Below, piece by piece: positions 1 to 8,448 of a stretch of DNA of 64,000 bases. Positions within the stretch are counted from its first letter, which is position 1; each line of letters opens with the position of its first letter. The stretch is from JAVJSD01 sp040219575. Lineage in GTDB: Bacteria; Planctomycetota; Planctomycetia; Pirellulales; Pirellulaceae. Position numbers and translations under genes: made by a program. The DNA lies in contig JAVJSD010000014.1 in NCBI GenBank assembly GCA_040219575.1, forward strand, positions 66,120 to 130,119, read 5' to 3'. The notes below the pieces were generated by a model, which had not been told where the DNA came from, did no database searches, and saw nothing but the letters and a program-made list of their open reading frames with translations.

Positions 1-160
1 AGCCCAAGGCGCCGTTGCCAGGGGCGTTGTAAAGGGCGCTGGCCGGTTTCCAGCCAAACCGCACCTTCGCGCCGCGGCAAATCGCCGGAATCGGTTATCA
101 ACGGTCGGCGCGGAGGGCGGCCTCGATCCGTCGTTCGGCGGTTGCCGATTTCGGCGGAGT

Positions 161-931
161 TCAGGTCGAGAACTCTCCCTCTTCGTTGAGGCCGAATTCG
201 CGCCAACTGGGCGGCAGCGGCGCGACAATGTCCAGCTGCGTCTTGCGCACCGGATGCGTCAACGCCAAACGCCGCGCGTGCAAGCCGATGCCGCGTGGGA
301 ACGACCGCCGACTGCCGTATTTTCGGTCGCCGACGACCGCGTGGCCGCGCTCGGAGAATTGCAGACGAATCTGGTGCTTGCGCCCCGTCTCGAGATGGAC
401 TTCCAGCAGACTGACGCCGCGACCTGCAGCGCGCGTGACGTACGATAAACGCGCCGATTTGGCCCCGGGCGTCGTCTGTGAGGTGACGACCATTCGTCGC
501 CGCTGCTCCTCCTTGACGACCCAATCGTGCAACTCGCCGGTCTCCGGCTGCGGCCTGCCGGCGACGATCGCCCAGTACGTCTTGTGCACGCGTCCCGTGC
601 GAAACTGCTCGGTCAGTCGGGCCGCGGCCTTGCTAGTGCGGGCCAACAACAAGACGCCGGTCGTCACGGAATCGAGCCGGCTCACCACTCCGAGATACAC
701 TTTGCCCGGCTTGTCGTACTTGCGCTTGATGTAGGCCGCCGCCACGTCAAGCAGACTCTCTCGGCCGGCCGCTGCTCCCATGGTCGGCAAGTCCGCCGGC
801 TTGAGCACGGCGAGCAGATGATTGTCTTCAAAAAGCACTTGGAGCGGCGGCACGGGCGATTCAACGCTGAAGTCGTTCGGGTAGGATGGACGAGCAGACG
901 GAGTTCGCCTCAACCGGCGATTATCGTCCAA
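161..931 (-). CDS. RluA-family pseudouridine synthase
   Basis: Likely isomerises uridine to pseudouridine in rRNA or tRNA. The catalytic-loop motif SRLDSVTTG (family form HRLDxxTSG) carries the active-site Asp. It is followed by the family blocks HKTYWAIVAG and the C-terminal ETGRKHQIRLQF and GDRKYG. There is no S4 RNA-binding domain at the N terminus, so this is the short RluA-like form of about 250 residues. The reading frame opens at a TTG; the first 25 or so residues are low-complexity and the true start may lie further inside, before LQVLFEDNHLLAVLKP. It is divergent from the Maf gene. The family is secure, the target uridine is not. Confidence 0.9.
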   Translation of the reverse strand: MDDNRRLRRTPSARPSYPNDFSVESPVPPLQVLFEDNHLLAVLKPADLPTMGAAAGRESLLDVAAAYIKRKYDKPGKVYLGVVSRLDSVTTGVLLLARTSKAAARLTEQFRTGRVHKTYWAIVAGRPQPETGELHDWVVKEEQRRRMVVTSQTTPGAKSARLSYVTRAAGRGVSLLEVHLETGRKHQIRLQFSERGHAVVGDRKYGSRRSFPRGIGLHARRLALTHPVRKTQLDIVAPLPPSWREFGLNEEGEFST

Positions 932-1047
932 CGACGTGTCGGGCGACAGTCCGCACCGCCTCGCTGAAGGCCGCGTTGGCCGCCGTCAGCCGCCTTTACC
1001 ACCACCTACCGACGCTGGCAGCGTCGGTCACGAGGAGACCGCAATCG

Positions 1048-1608
1048 GTGAACTTGATTCTCGCTAGTACGTCGCCCCGTCGTCGCGAACTGCTTGACGT
1101 CGCAGGCTACACGTTCGACGTAGTGGCGCCTTCCGAGACCGCCGAGTGTGGAATCTGCAGCCGAGAGTCGCCGCCAGAACTGGTGGCAAGACTCGCTTTC
1201 CAAAAGGCCCGCGACGTGGCGCAGCGCATCGAGACGGGACTGATTCTGGGTTGCGACACGGTGGCGGATTGCTGCGGACAGATCTTGGGGAAGCCGCACG
1301 ACCGGCGGCATGCGCGGGAGATGCTCGTGCTGTTGCGCGGCCGCGTGCATTCGGTGTACAGCGGACTGTGCCTGTGGCGTCGGCCGGACGATGAGGTCTC
1401 CGTCCGCGTCTGCCAATCGCGACTGCGAATGGACGCGTTCACCGACGAGCAGCTCGAGGCGTATCTCGACAGCGGCCAGTGGGAGGGCAAGGCGGGCGCC
1501 TTCGGCTATCAGGACGGCCTCGATTGGTTGCATCTCGAGGAAGGCAGCGAGTCGAACGTGGTGGGACTGCCGCTGGAGCTGCTGGCGGAGATGTTGATGG
1601 GAAATTGA
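1048..1608 (+). CDS. maf: Maf-family nucleoside triphosphate pyrophosphatase
   Basis: Hydrolyses nucleoside triphosphates, often non-canonical or modified ones, to the monophosphate; formerly called a septum-formation inhibitor. The N terminus LILASTSPRRRELL is the Maf substrate-binding signature, and GCDTVADCCGQILGKP holds the catalytic Asp region. The 186-residue length is normal. I chose the GTG at 1048 because it places the signature at residue 3 and follows a GAGGAG ribosome site at about 1032; the frame is open further upstream without homology. The usual A-x-x-Y at the end of the pocket is seen as GAFGYQD. Confidence 0.9.
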   Translation: MNLILASTSPRRRELLDVAGYTFDVVAPSETAECGICSRESPPELVARLAFQKARDVAQRIETGLILGCDTVADCCGQILGKPHDRRHAREMLVLLRGRVHSVYSGLCLWRRPDDEVSVRVCQSRLRMDAFTDEQLEAYLDSGQWEGKAGAFGYQDGLDWLHLEEGSESNVVGLPLELLAEMLMGN

Positions 1609-1717
1609 ATTCAGATTGCTGAAATCTGATGTCCGGAAACTTGCCGGGCGAAGTCCCAAAGTGGATACTGCTTCTAGCGCCATTCTCGCCAAGCACTCAC
1701 TTCCGGATCAGTGTCGT

Positions 1718-2242
1718 ATGAGCGGTTATCCAGAGACCGGCGACGATCTGCTGAACACGAATTGGCAGACGCCCAAGCAGCCTCCGAAGGCTCCTTTCCA
1801 GCAGAATCCCTACTACCAGGCCGGCGGACCACCGCCGCGGCGTCCTTCGAGCGGCGCCGGGGTCGCCGTCATCGTGGCGGTGCTGCTGCTGTCGGGCACG
1901 TGCCTGGTGACGATGGTGGGGGCGGCGATCGTGGGCGTGGCGGCCTACCGGACCGAACAGCAGCAACGGCGCGACAGAATTCAAAGCACGTTCGATAGCC
2001 TGCGGCAACAGCAGGAAATCCAGAATCAACCGCCTCCCGAGCCCGCCTGGAACCCCTCCGACTCATTCGAGAAGATGCGTCAGGAGAGCCAGCGTCGTCA
2101 GGAAGAGTTGCGCCGCCAGCGTGACGAGGCGTTCCAACAGATGATGGAAGACTCGCGCCGGCGCAGCGAAGATTCGATGCGGGAAATGCAGGAGCGGATG
2201 GAGCGGATGCGTTCGTCGCCCCGCGGACGCCCCGGCTTTTGA
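1718..2242 (+). CDS. Single-span membrane protein with coiled-coil tail
   Basis: Not recognised. The 174-residue protein has a Pro/Gln-rich cytoplasmic-looking N terminus (residues 1-45), one strong hydrophobic segment (about 48-72, AVIVAVLLLSGTCLVTMVGA) and a long charged Arg/Glu/Gln tail that should form a coiled coil (about 105-168, with repeated RRQEELRRQRDE-like units). The ATG at 1718 starts the protein shortly before the Pro-rich part; the open frame upstream looks non-coding. It is convergent with cysNC. Proteins of this build are common as planctomycete-only hypotheticals. Confidence 0.7.
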   Translation: MSGYPETGDDLLNTNWQTPKQPPKAPFQQNPYYQAGGPPPRRPSSGAGVAVIVAVLLLSGTCLVTMVGAAIVGVAAYRTEQQQRRDRIQSTFDSLRQQQEIQNQPPPEPAWNPSDSFEKMRQESQRRQEELRRQRDEAFQQMMEDSRRRSEDSMREMQERMERMRSSPRGRPGF

Positions 2243-2254
2243 ACCCGCGGGAGC

Positions 2255-4192
2255 CTAGCGGATCACGCCGCGCGAGCGGAGAAGCTCCAGGATTCGCTCG
2301 ACGCAATCCTCCACGGGAAGTTCGTGCGTGGGGAGCGTGAGGTCGGGCTGCGGCGGCGTTTCGTATTGCGAACTGACGCCGGGGAAGTTGGCGATCTCGC
2401 CCGCATCGGCCGCCCCGTAGTGGCCCTCGGTGTCGCGCTCGCGGCAGACCTCGATCGGGGCCGACAGATGCACGACCAGGAACTTGTCGCTGCCGACAAC
2501 CTCCTTCGCCCTTTGCCGCACGTCTTCGCTGGGAGCCAGGAAGGCGGCGACGCAGATCAAACCCGCTTCGTTGATCAGCCGCGCAACCTCCGCGCTGCGA
2601 CGGAGGTTCTCGCTGCGGTCCTCGGCCGTGAAGCCCAGGTCGCGGCTGATTCCCAGCCGCATGTTCTGGCCGTCGAGCACCGTGCAAGCGCGGCCCTCAT
2701 CGAACAGTTTGCGCTCTAGCGCATTGGCCATCGTCGTCTTGCCGGCGCCCGCCAGGCCGGTGAGTAGAATCGTGGCGGGTTGTTGGCCGAATCGCGCGGC
2801 CCGCTCCTCAGCCGTGACGTTGCTGTCGCGGCTCTGAAGATCGCGGCTGGCGGGCTCGGCGTCCCAGTGATCGCGCCGCTCGACCTCGGTGCGGCGGTCG
2901 AGAATCATTCCCGCCCCGACCGTCACGTTGCTGATGCGGTCGATGACGATGAACGCCCCCGTGCCGCGGTTCCGCCGGTAGCCGTCAAAGGCGATCGGTT
3001 CGTTGAGCGCCACCGCACAGCGACCGATCTCGTTCAATTCCAACGTCGGCGACTCTTTGCGATGCAGCGTGTTCACATCCACCTGATACCGCAACGTGTG
3101 AATCGCGCCAGGCACCGTCTTGGTCGTCTGCTTGAACAAGTACTGCCGGCCGGGAACCATGCCCTGTTCCGACATCCAGACCACCATCGCGTCGAAGTTC
3201 TGCTCCAATCGCGGCACATTGCCCGGCCGCACGATCATGTCGCCGCGGCTGCAATCGATCTCATCCTCGAGCGTGATCGTCACCGACTGCGGCACAAACG
3301 CCTCTTCCAATTCGCCGTCGAAGGTCACGATGTTCTTGACGCGGCTGGTCTTTCGCGACGGCAGAACCATCACCTCGTCGCCCTTGCGGACGATGCCCGA
3401 GGCCAGCGTGCCGCAGAAGCCGCGGAAGTTGAGGTGCGGCCGGTTGACCAGTTGCACCGGAAAGCGGAAGTCCTCCAGGTTGCGGTCCGAACCGATGTAG
3501 ACCGTCTCCAAAAAGTTCATCAGCGTGCTGCCGTCGTACCACGGCATGTTCGGGCTCCGCTCGACGACGTTGTCGCCCTTGAGGGCCGAAACGGGAATGA
3601 AGTGCAAGTCGGGCAACTCCAGCCGGGCGGCGAAGTCCTGGTAGTCGCTCTTGATCTGCTCGAATCGCTCCTGACTCCAATCGACCAGGTCCATCTTGTT
3701 GACCGCCACCACCACGTGCTTGATGCCCAGCAGCGAGGTGATGAAGGTATGCCGCCGTGTCTGCGTGAGCACGCCGTGGCGGGCGTCGATCAGAATCACG
3801 GCCAGGTCGGCGGTCGAGGCGCCGGTGGCCATGTTGCGCGTGTACTGCTCGTGGCCCGGCGTATCGGCGATGATGAACTTCCGCCGGGCGGTGGAGAAGT
3901 AGCGGTAGGCGACGTCGATGGTGATGCCCTGCTGCCGCTCGTCTTCCAATCCGTCGAGCAGCAGCGCCGCGTCGATCTCTTCGCCGGTGGTGCCGAAGCG
4001 CTGGCTGTCCTTGCGAATGGCGGCGATCTGGTCCTCGTAGACCATCTTGGCCGACAGCAACAGCTTGCCGATGAGCGTACTCTTGCCGTCGTCCACGCTG
4101 CCGCACGTGATGAACCGCATCAACTCCTTGCGTTCATGCTGCGCGAGGTAGGCGTTGATATCCGTGGCGATCAGGTCAGACGAATGCGACAT
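2255..4192 (-). CDS. cysNC: Sulfate adenylyltransferase subunit 1 / adenylylsulfate kinase fusion
   Basis: Bifunctional sulfate-activating enzyme. The N-terminal part is the CysN GTPase that drives ATP sulfurylase: GSVDDGKST (G1), DTPGHEQYTRNM (G3), NKMDLVDW (G4). The C-terminal part, from about residue 475, is CysC APS kinase with the P-loop GLAGAGKTT, making PAPS. The 645-residue length fits a full CysNC. Its partner CysD lies upstream on the same strand, separated by the GxxExxY insert. With several sulfatase genes nearby, the cell plausibly handles sulfate esters and needs PAPS for sulfation, though that link is inference. Confidence 0.97.
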   Translation of the reverse strand: MSHSSDLIATDINAYLAQHERKELMRFITCGSVDDGKSTLIGKLLLSAKMVYEDQIAAIRKDSQRFGTTGEEIDAALLLDGLEDERQQGITIDVAYRYFSTARRKFIIADTPGHEQYTRNMATGASTADLAVILIDARHGVLTQTRRHTFITSLLGIKHVVVAVNKMDLVDWSQERFEQIKSDYQDFAARLELPDLHFIPVSALKGDNVVERSPNMPWYDGSTLMNFLETVYIGSDRNLEDFRFPVQLVNRPHLNFRGFCGTLASGIVRKGDEVMVLPSRKTSRVKNIVTFDGELEEAFVPQSVTITLEDEIDCSRGDMIVRPGNVPRLEQNFDAMVVWMSEQGMVPGRQYLFKQTTKTVPGAIHTLRYQVDVNTLHRKESPTLELNEIGRCAVALNEPIAFDGYRRNRGTGAFIVIDRISNVTVGAGMILDRRTEVERRDHWDAEPASRDLQSRDSNVTAEERAARFGQQPATILLTGLAGAGKTTMANALERKLFDEGRACTVLDGQNMRLGISRDLGFTAEDRSENLRRSAEVARLINEAGLICVAAFLAPSEDVRQRAKEVVGSDKFLVVHLSAPIEVCRERDTEGHYGAADAGEIANFPGVSSQYETPPQPDLTLPTHELPVEDCVERILELLRSRGVIR

Positions 4193-4217
4193 GGAACAAC
4201 AACCTAAAAGCGAATTT

Positions 4218-4759
4218 GGAAGAAGGACTAACCGCTGATGAACGCTAATGAGACGCTAATGACGCAGCTCGATCAATTGACGTATTCCGATAGAACAACG
4301 CGTTTCCACTCCACCTTCGCAATCGGAGAAAAATTGATCAAGTAGCCCACGGCGTGTCGCGTAATGCGCATGTAGTTCATCAATTGGGCTTCATGTGGCT
4401 CGGCCAACGCGCTCACGGCTTTCAGTTCCACGACGATTTCCGCAAAGACAACTAGATCAGGAATGTACCGCTTCTTCAGCTCAACCCCTTTGTAGTAAAC
4501 GACCAGTTCCTGTTGGCGGACGAATGGAATACGTCGCGACGCCAGTTCAATCTCCAACGCTTCTTGATAGATCTCTTCCAGCAGTCCCCCACCCAACTCT
4601 CGGTGAACCGCGAACGCCGCCCCCATCAATGCATAACCTTCCTGGGAAAACGGTTTGTCGCGGTCCATTTGACGGCCCCCCGTGACTACCTGAATCCTTG
4701 CCTTGCTCTTTACTTCATTAGCGTCCCATTAGCGTTCATCAGCGGTTGGCCCTTCTTCC
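4218..4759. mobile_element. GxxExxY gene flanked by 44-bp inverted repeats
   Basis: The arms at 4218-4261 and 4716-4759 are inverted copies matching at 41 of 44 positions (differences at arm positions 10, 12 and 34). Each arm begins GGAAGAAGG and contains the word CGCTAATG twice. The GxxExxY gene is the only thing between them, so the whole 542-bp block looks like a unit inserted between cysD and cysNC. A related single arm occurs at 27209. No target duplication was identified and no transposase is inside, so any movement would be in trans. Confidence 0.6.
4273..4668 (-). CDS. GxxExxY protein
   Basis: A 131-residue member of the GxxExxY family, named from the motif seen here as GGGLLEEIYQEAL near residues 26-38. 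The later part (ELVVYYKGVELKKRYIPDLVVFAEIVVELKAV) has the D-x(n)-ExK arrangement of a PD-(D/E)XK nuclease fold, with IPDLVV giving the Asp and VELK the Glu and Lys. The biochemical role of the family is not settled. It sits inside inverted repeats between cysD and cysNC, which argues that it arrived as a separate cassette and has nothing to do with sulfur metabolism. Confidence 0.88.
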   Translation of the reverse strand: MDRDKPFSQEGYALMGAAFAVHRELGGGLLEEIYQEALEIELASRRIPFVRQQELVVYYKGVELKKRYIPDLVVFAEIVVELKAVSALAEPHEAQLMNYMRITRHAVGYLINFSPIAKVEWKRVVLSEYVN

Positions 4760-4773
4760 GGCATTCGAATAGC

Positions 4774-5685
4774 TCAGAAGTAGCCTTCGCGTTTTTTCTT
4801 TTCCATCGAGCCGGATTGATCCGTGTCGATCTTCCGTCCTTGCCGCTCGCTGAACTTGGTGAGCAGCATCTCTTGAATGATGTCGGGCAACGTCGTGGCG
4901 CCGGATTCGACGGCGCCGGTGAGCGGGTAGCAGCCGAGCGTGCGGAAGCGGACGGTCTTCATCATCGGCTTCTCGCCGGGCTCCAGCGGGAGGCGGTCGT
5001 CGTCGACCATGATCAGATCCCCGTCGCGGTCGACGACCGGGCGCTCCGCCGCGAAATACAGCGGCACGATCGGAATCTTCTCCAGGTGGATGTACTGCCA
5101 GACGTCGAGTTCGGTCCAGTTCGAGAGCGGAAACACGCGAATGCTCTCGCCCTTGCGGACCCGCGCGTTGTACAGGTTCCACAACTCCGGACGTTGATTC
5201 TTTGGATCCCAGCGGTGATTCGTATCGCGAAACGAAAAGACGCGCTCCTTGGCGCGAGATTTCTCCTCGTCTCGCCGGGCGCCGCCGAAGGCCGCGTCGA
5301 ATTTGTATTTGTTGAGCGCCTGTTTGAGCCCTTCCGTCTTCATCACATCGGTGTGCACCTGGCTGCCGTGCGTGAATGGGCCGATGCCTTGCTGCACGCC
5401 GTCCTGGTTGATGTGCACCAACACCTCGAGGCCGAGCTCCTTCTTGGCGTACTGCTCGCGGAAGTCGATCATCTCGCGGAACTTCCAGGTGGTGTCGACA
5501 TGCAGCAGCGGAAACGGCGGTTTGGCCGGGTAGAACGCCTTCAGCGCCAGCTGCACCATCACCGACGAGTCTTTGCCGACGGAATACAGCATCACCGGGT
5601 TCTCGAACGCAGCCGCCACCTCGCGAATGATGTGGATGCTCTCGGCCTCGAGCTGTTTCAGATGCGTAAGTTGATAGCTGCTCAT
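4774..5685 (-). CDS. cysD: Sulfate adenylyltransferase subunit 2
   Basis: ATP sulfurylase catalytic subunit, forming APS from sulfate and ATP together with CysN. The PP-loop SVGKDSSVM and the blocks HVDTTWKFREMI, FGGARRDEEKSRAKERVFSFRD and GCYPLTGA are diagnostic. The start at 5685 (MSSYQLTHLKQLE) gives 303 residues, the usual size. A longer frame to 5796 would add a Pro-rich 37-residue leader without homology. The C terminus GSMEKKKREGYF is the normal CysD ending, so the gene is intact despite the downstream GxxExxY insertion. Confidence 0.96.
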   Translation of the reverse strand: MSSYQLTHLKQLEAESIHIIREVAAAFENPVMLYSVGKDSSVMVQLALKAFYPAKPPFPLLHVDTTWKFREMIDFREQYAKKELGLEVLVHINQDGVQQGIGPFTHGSQVHTDVMKTEGLKQALNKYKFDAAFGGARRDEEKSRAKERVFSFRDTNHRWDPKNQRPELWNLYNARVRKGESIRVFPLSNWTELDVWQYIHLEKIPIVPLYFAAERPVVDRDGDLIMVDDDRLPLEPGEKPMMKTVRFRTLGCYPLTGAVESGATTLPDIIQEMLLTKFSERQGRKIDTDQSGSMEKKKREGYF

Positions 5686-6000
5686 GCGGGGCTGCAGTTC
5701 GGCAGGCGGCGTCGCCGGCAGAGAGAAGTGGGGACCGCGAGGCGGGTGCGAATCGAGCCGCGGCCTCGACGTTTGGGGGGTGACTTCAGGCGGCATCCTT
5801 GCTCGCTCCAGACTTTCAATATTCTCAGTTTTATGCCGGAAACCCCGTTCGTTCCATGCCCCTACCCGTTCCAGCGAAGGGCGGCAGTATAGGAAAACCG
5901 CCGGTGACGCTCAACGTCAGTGGTTGGCGGTCCGCGTCCCAATCTTGAGTTGCGGATGGAAACGCGACGCCAGCATCGGCCACGATGTGTGAACGGCGGG

Positions 6001-7488
6001 CTACGGCTCCTTCTTCGGCAGCGGGGGCCACTCGATGCGGCCGGCCTCGTACCGGGCGAACTTCCAGGCGGGCCAGGTGGGCGATTCGTCGCGGACCTCG
6101 TGGTATTTCGCCTTCAGCTTGGCGAACATCTGAGCCAATCGTTTCGGCTGCGAACCGGCCAGGTCGTGCGCTTCGGCGACGTCCTGCTTGAGGTTGTAGA
6201 GTTCGGCCCGGCCCAACTCGGCGGTCTTAATCGCCTGCTGCGACTCCTCGGTGATATCGCCGCTGGGTCCGAGCGGCGTGCCGTTCAGTTCGGCGAGGAC
6301 CTTCCAGTCGCCGATCCGCATCGCCACCTTCGGCGCACTGCTGGCGTAGTTGTATTGCCAGTAGAGCGGCGTCTGGCGATCGATCGCCTCGCCGCCGAAC
6401 AGCGGCACGATGCTGGCGCCGTCGAGGGCCCGATCTTTCGGTGTCTCGACGCCCGCCAGTTCGCACAGCGTCGGCAGCACGTCGACGCCGCAGACCGGTT
6501 CGCCGGAGACCGTCCCCACTTTGATATGCCCCGGCCACTGCAGGATGCCGGGCACGCGGATGCCGCCTTCATACACATGCCCCTTTTTCTCTCGCAGCGG
6601 CCCGGTCGAACCGTGCGGATGGTAGCGCGTGATGGCGGGACCGTTGTCGCTGGTGAAGAACACCAGCGTGTCGTCGCGCAGGCCCTGCTTGTCGAGCGAC
6701 GCGATCAGGCGGCCGAAGGCGTGGTCCATCTGCGAGATGTTGCCGTGATGGCGGCTGTAGCTGGCGTCGTCCGAGGGATACAGGTCCATGAACTGCTGGG
6801 CGCTGGCGATCGGCTCGTGCGGTTCGTGAAAGCAGACGAACAGGAAGAACGGCTTCGACTTGTCGCGACGATCGCTCAACCAGTCAATCGCCTCGTCGGC
6901 GACCAGCTGCGCCGAATAGCCCTCCAACTTGCCGACCGGCTCGCCGTTGCGGACGAAGTTGTCGGGGTTGTGGTGATTCGGCAAGGCGTTGTTCTGCGTC
7001 GAGAACCACCAGTCGAAGCCGTGATCGCCCGGCTGTGGGTGCTCGGGCATGTTGAACTTGCCGTTGAGATGCCACTTGCCGGTGTGGCAGGTGGTGTAGC
7101 CCGCGTCGCGCAGCAGCGTGGCGACCGTGATCTCGTCGCGGCCGACGTGCATCGGAGAGAACATCGGAATCCAGTTGTGCACGCCGACGCGATAGGGCGT
7201 GCGTCCGGTCATCATGCCGGTTCGCGCGGGAGAGCAATTCGCCGCCGCGGCGTAGCAGTCGGTCAGGCGCAGCCCGGCTTTGGCGAAACGGTCGATGTTC
7301 GGCGTCTTCAAATCCGTTGCGCCGTAGCAAGCCAGGTCGCCGTATCCCAGATCGTCGCAGAGCACGACGACAAAGTTGGGCTGCGGAGCATCGGCCGCGG
7401 ACAATAACAAATTGGCGGTGAGCGAACAGAGCAGGACGACGAGGAGGGCCGTTGGATTCAGCAACGACCAACGCGGTTCGCGACGCAT
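6001..7488 (-). CDS. Secreted arylsulfatase-type sulfatase
   Basis: Family S1 sulfatase hydrolysing a sulfate ester, probably of an exported polysaccharide. The motif NCSPARTGMMTGR carries the Cys that becomes formylglycine, and VLCDDLGYGD provides the metal-binding Asp pair. VFFTSDNGP and HTGKWHLNG are further family motifs. A hydrophobic segment after RREPRW (LLNPTALLVVLLCSL...) is a signal peptide. The start is ambiguous: three in-frame ATG codons at 7488, 7503 and 7518 are created by a 15-bp tandem repeat. I list the innermost, which leaves a normal signal peptide. Confidence 0.92.
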   Translation of the reverse strand: MRREPRWSLLNPTALLVVLLCSLTANLLLSAADAPQPNFVVVLCDDLGYGDLACYGATDLKTPNIDRFAKAGLRLTDCYAAAANCSPARTGMMTGRTPYRVGVHNWIPMFSPMHVGRDEITVATLLRDAGYTTCHTGKWHLNGKFNMPEHPQPGDHGFDWWFSTQNNALPNHHNPDNFVRNGEPVGKLEGYSAQLVADEAIDWLSDRRDKSKPFFLFVCFHEPHEPIASAQQFMDLYPSDDASYSRHHGNISQMDHAFGRLIASLDKQGLRDDTLVFFTSDNGPAITRYHPHGSTGPLREKKGHVYEGGIRVPGILQWPGHIKVGTVSGEPVCGVDVLPTLCELAGVETPKDRALDGASIVPLFGGEAIDRQTPLYWQYNYASSAPKVAMRIGDWKVLAELNGTPLGPSGDITEESQQAIKTAELGRAELYNLKQDVAEAHDLAGSQPKRLAQMFAKLKAKYHEVRDESPTWPAWKFARYEAGRIEWPPLPKKEP

Positions 7489-7530
7489 GATTTGGCCTCG
7501 CATGATTCGGCCTCGCATGATTTGGCCTCG
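7486..7530. repeat. 15-bp tandem repeat, three units, at a start codon
   Basis: Three units of catgatttggcctcg (the middle one has ttcgg) lie at 7486-7500, 7501-7515 and 7516-7530. Read on the minus strand, each supplies an in-frame ATG, giving MRGQI/MRGRI blocks ahead of the sulfatase signal peptide. Confidence 0.85.
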
Positions 7531-7666
7531 GTGGGATACAGGGGGAGGGAGACGTCTCCCCAGTATAGGAAGATCCGCCGCCGATTTCATCGATTCCCCG
7601 CCGTCGTTAGTGGGCCGTGCCGCCAGGGCCCTCACCTCCGGTCGTGTCGTCGAGTAAAATGGTGGT

Positions 7667-8338
7667 GTGAACGTCTTGTTGTTCGATATCGATGGCACGC
7701 TGGTCAACACCGGCGGTGCGGGAGGACAGGCGCTGAAGGATGCGCTGGCGTCGGAATTCGGCGTCACCGAACCGGCCGCCGTCTCGTTCCAGGGACGCAC
7801 CGATCGGGGCATCGCCCGCGATTTCTTCCAGGCGCACGGAATCGACGACGTGGAGGATTCCTGGCGGCGCTATCATCGGGCCTACCTGCGGCATCTCGCC
7901 ACGCATCTACCGCTGCGGCCGGGCAGCGTGTTGCCTGGAATCGTCGCGCTGCTGGAAGCCGCCGCGATCCGCGACGATGTGGCGGTGGGGCTGCTGACCG
8001 GCAACGTTCGCGAGGGGGCTCGGCTGAAGCTCGAGCACTATCGGCTGCACCACCACTTCCGTTTTGGCGGCTATGGCGATTTGCATCCCCTGCGCGACGA
8101 CGTGGCGCGCGAGGCGCTGGCCGACGCGGTGCGCATCCTGGCTGACTCGACGCCGCGGCGGGTGATCGTCATCGGCGACACCGTGCACGACATTCGCTGC
8201 TCGCGGGCGATCGACGCAGTGGCGGTGGCCGTCTGCACGGGGACCGTTTCGCGCGACGAATTGGCCGCGGAGTCGCCCGACGTTCTGCTGGACGATCTGT
8301 CCGATGCTGCGCCGCTGCTGCGATTGCTCAACGCGTAG
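7667..8338 (+). CDS. HAD-superfamily hydrolase (phosphoglycolate phosphatase-like)
   Basis: A 223-residue HAD phosphatase. Motif I is FDIDGTLVNTGG, with the nucleophile and general acid Asp; motif II is LLTGNVREGARLKL; the C-terminal motif IV is VIGDTVHDIRCSRA. The cap region between about residues 20 and 90 is the small helical type. The start is a GTG at 7667, six residues before motif I. The substrate is unknown; phosphoglycolate or another small sugar phosphate is typical. It is divergent from the sulfatase gene. Confidence 0.88.
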   Translation: MNVLLFDIDGTLVNTGGAGGQALKDALASEFGVTEPAAVSFQGRTDRGIARDFFQAHGIDDVEDSWRRYHRAYLRHLATHLPLRPGSVLPGIVALLEAAAIRDDVAVGLLTGNVREGARLKLEHYRLHHHFRFGGYGDLHPLRDDVAREALADAVRILADSTPRRVIVIGDTVHDIRCSRAIDAVAVAVCTGTVSRDELAAESPDVLLDDLSDAAPLLRLLNA

Positions 8339-8362
8339 AAAGCGTGCTCTTTCGCGTCTTCG

Positions 8363-8427
8363 GTAGCGGAAGTCGTGAGACTTCCGAGGCGGCTTCGAAA
8401 AGTCGGAACTCTCACGAGTTCCGCGAC
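8363..8427. repeat. REPIN-like palindrome, copy 1
   Basis: Starts GTAGCGG and contains the two hairpins GGAAGTCGTGAGACTTCC and GGAACTCTCACGAGTTCC, separated by about 17 bp. It lies between the convergent HAD and isomerase-like genes. Confidence 0.85.
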
Positions 8428-8448
8428 GCCGTGGCGTCGTGGCGCGGG

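Noticed and set aside
2780..4207. 475-codon plus-strand frame opposite cysNC
   Set aside because: GC-rich shadow of cysNC, without motifs. The same applies to plus-strand frames opposite both sulfatases and to the 818-codon minus frame at 22667-25123.
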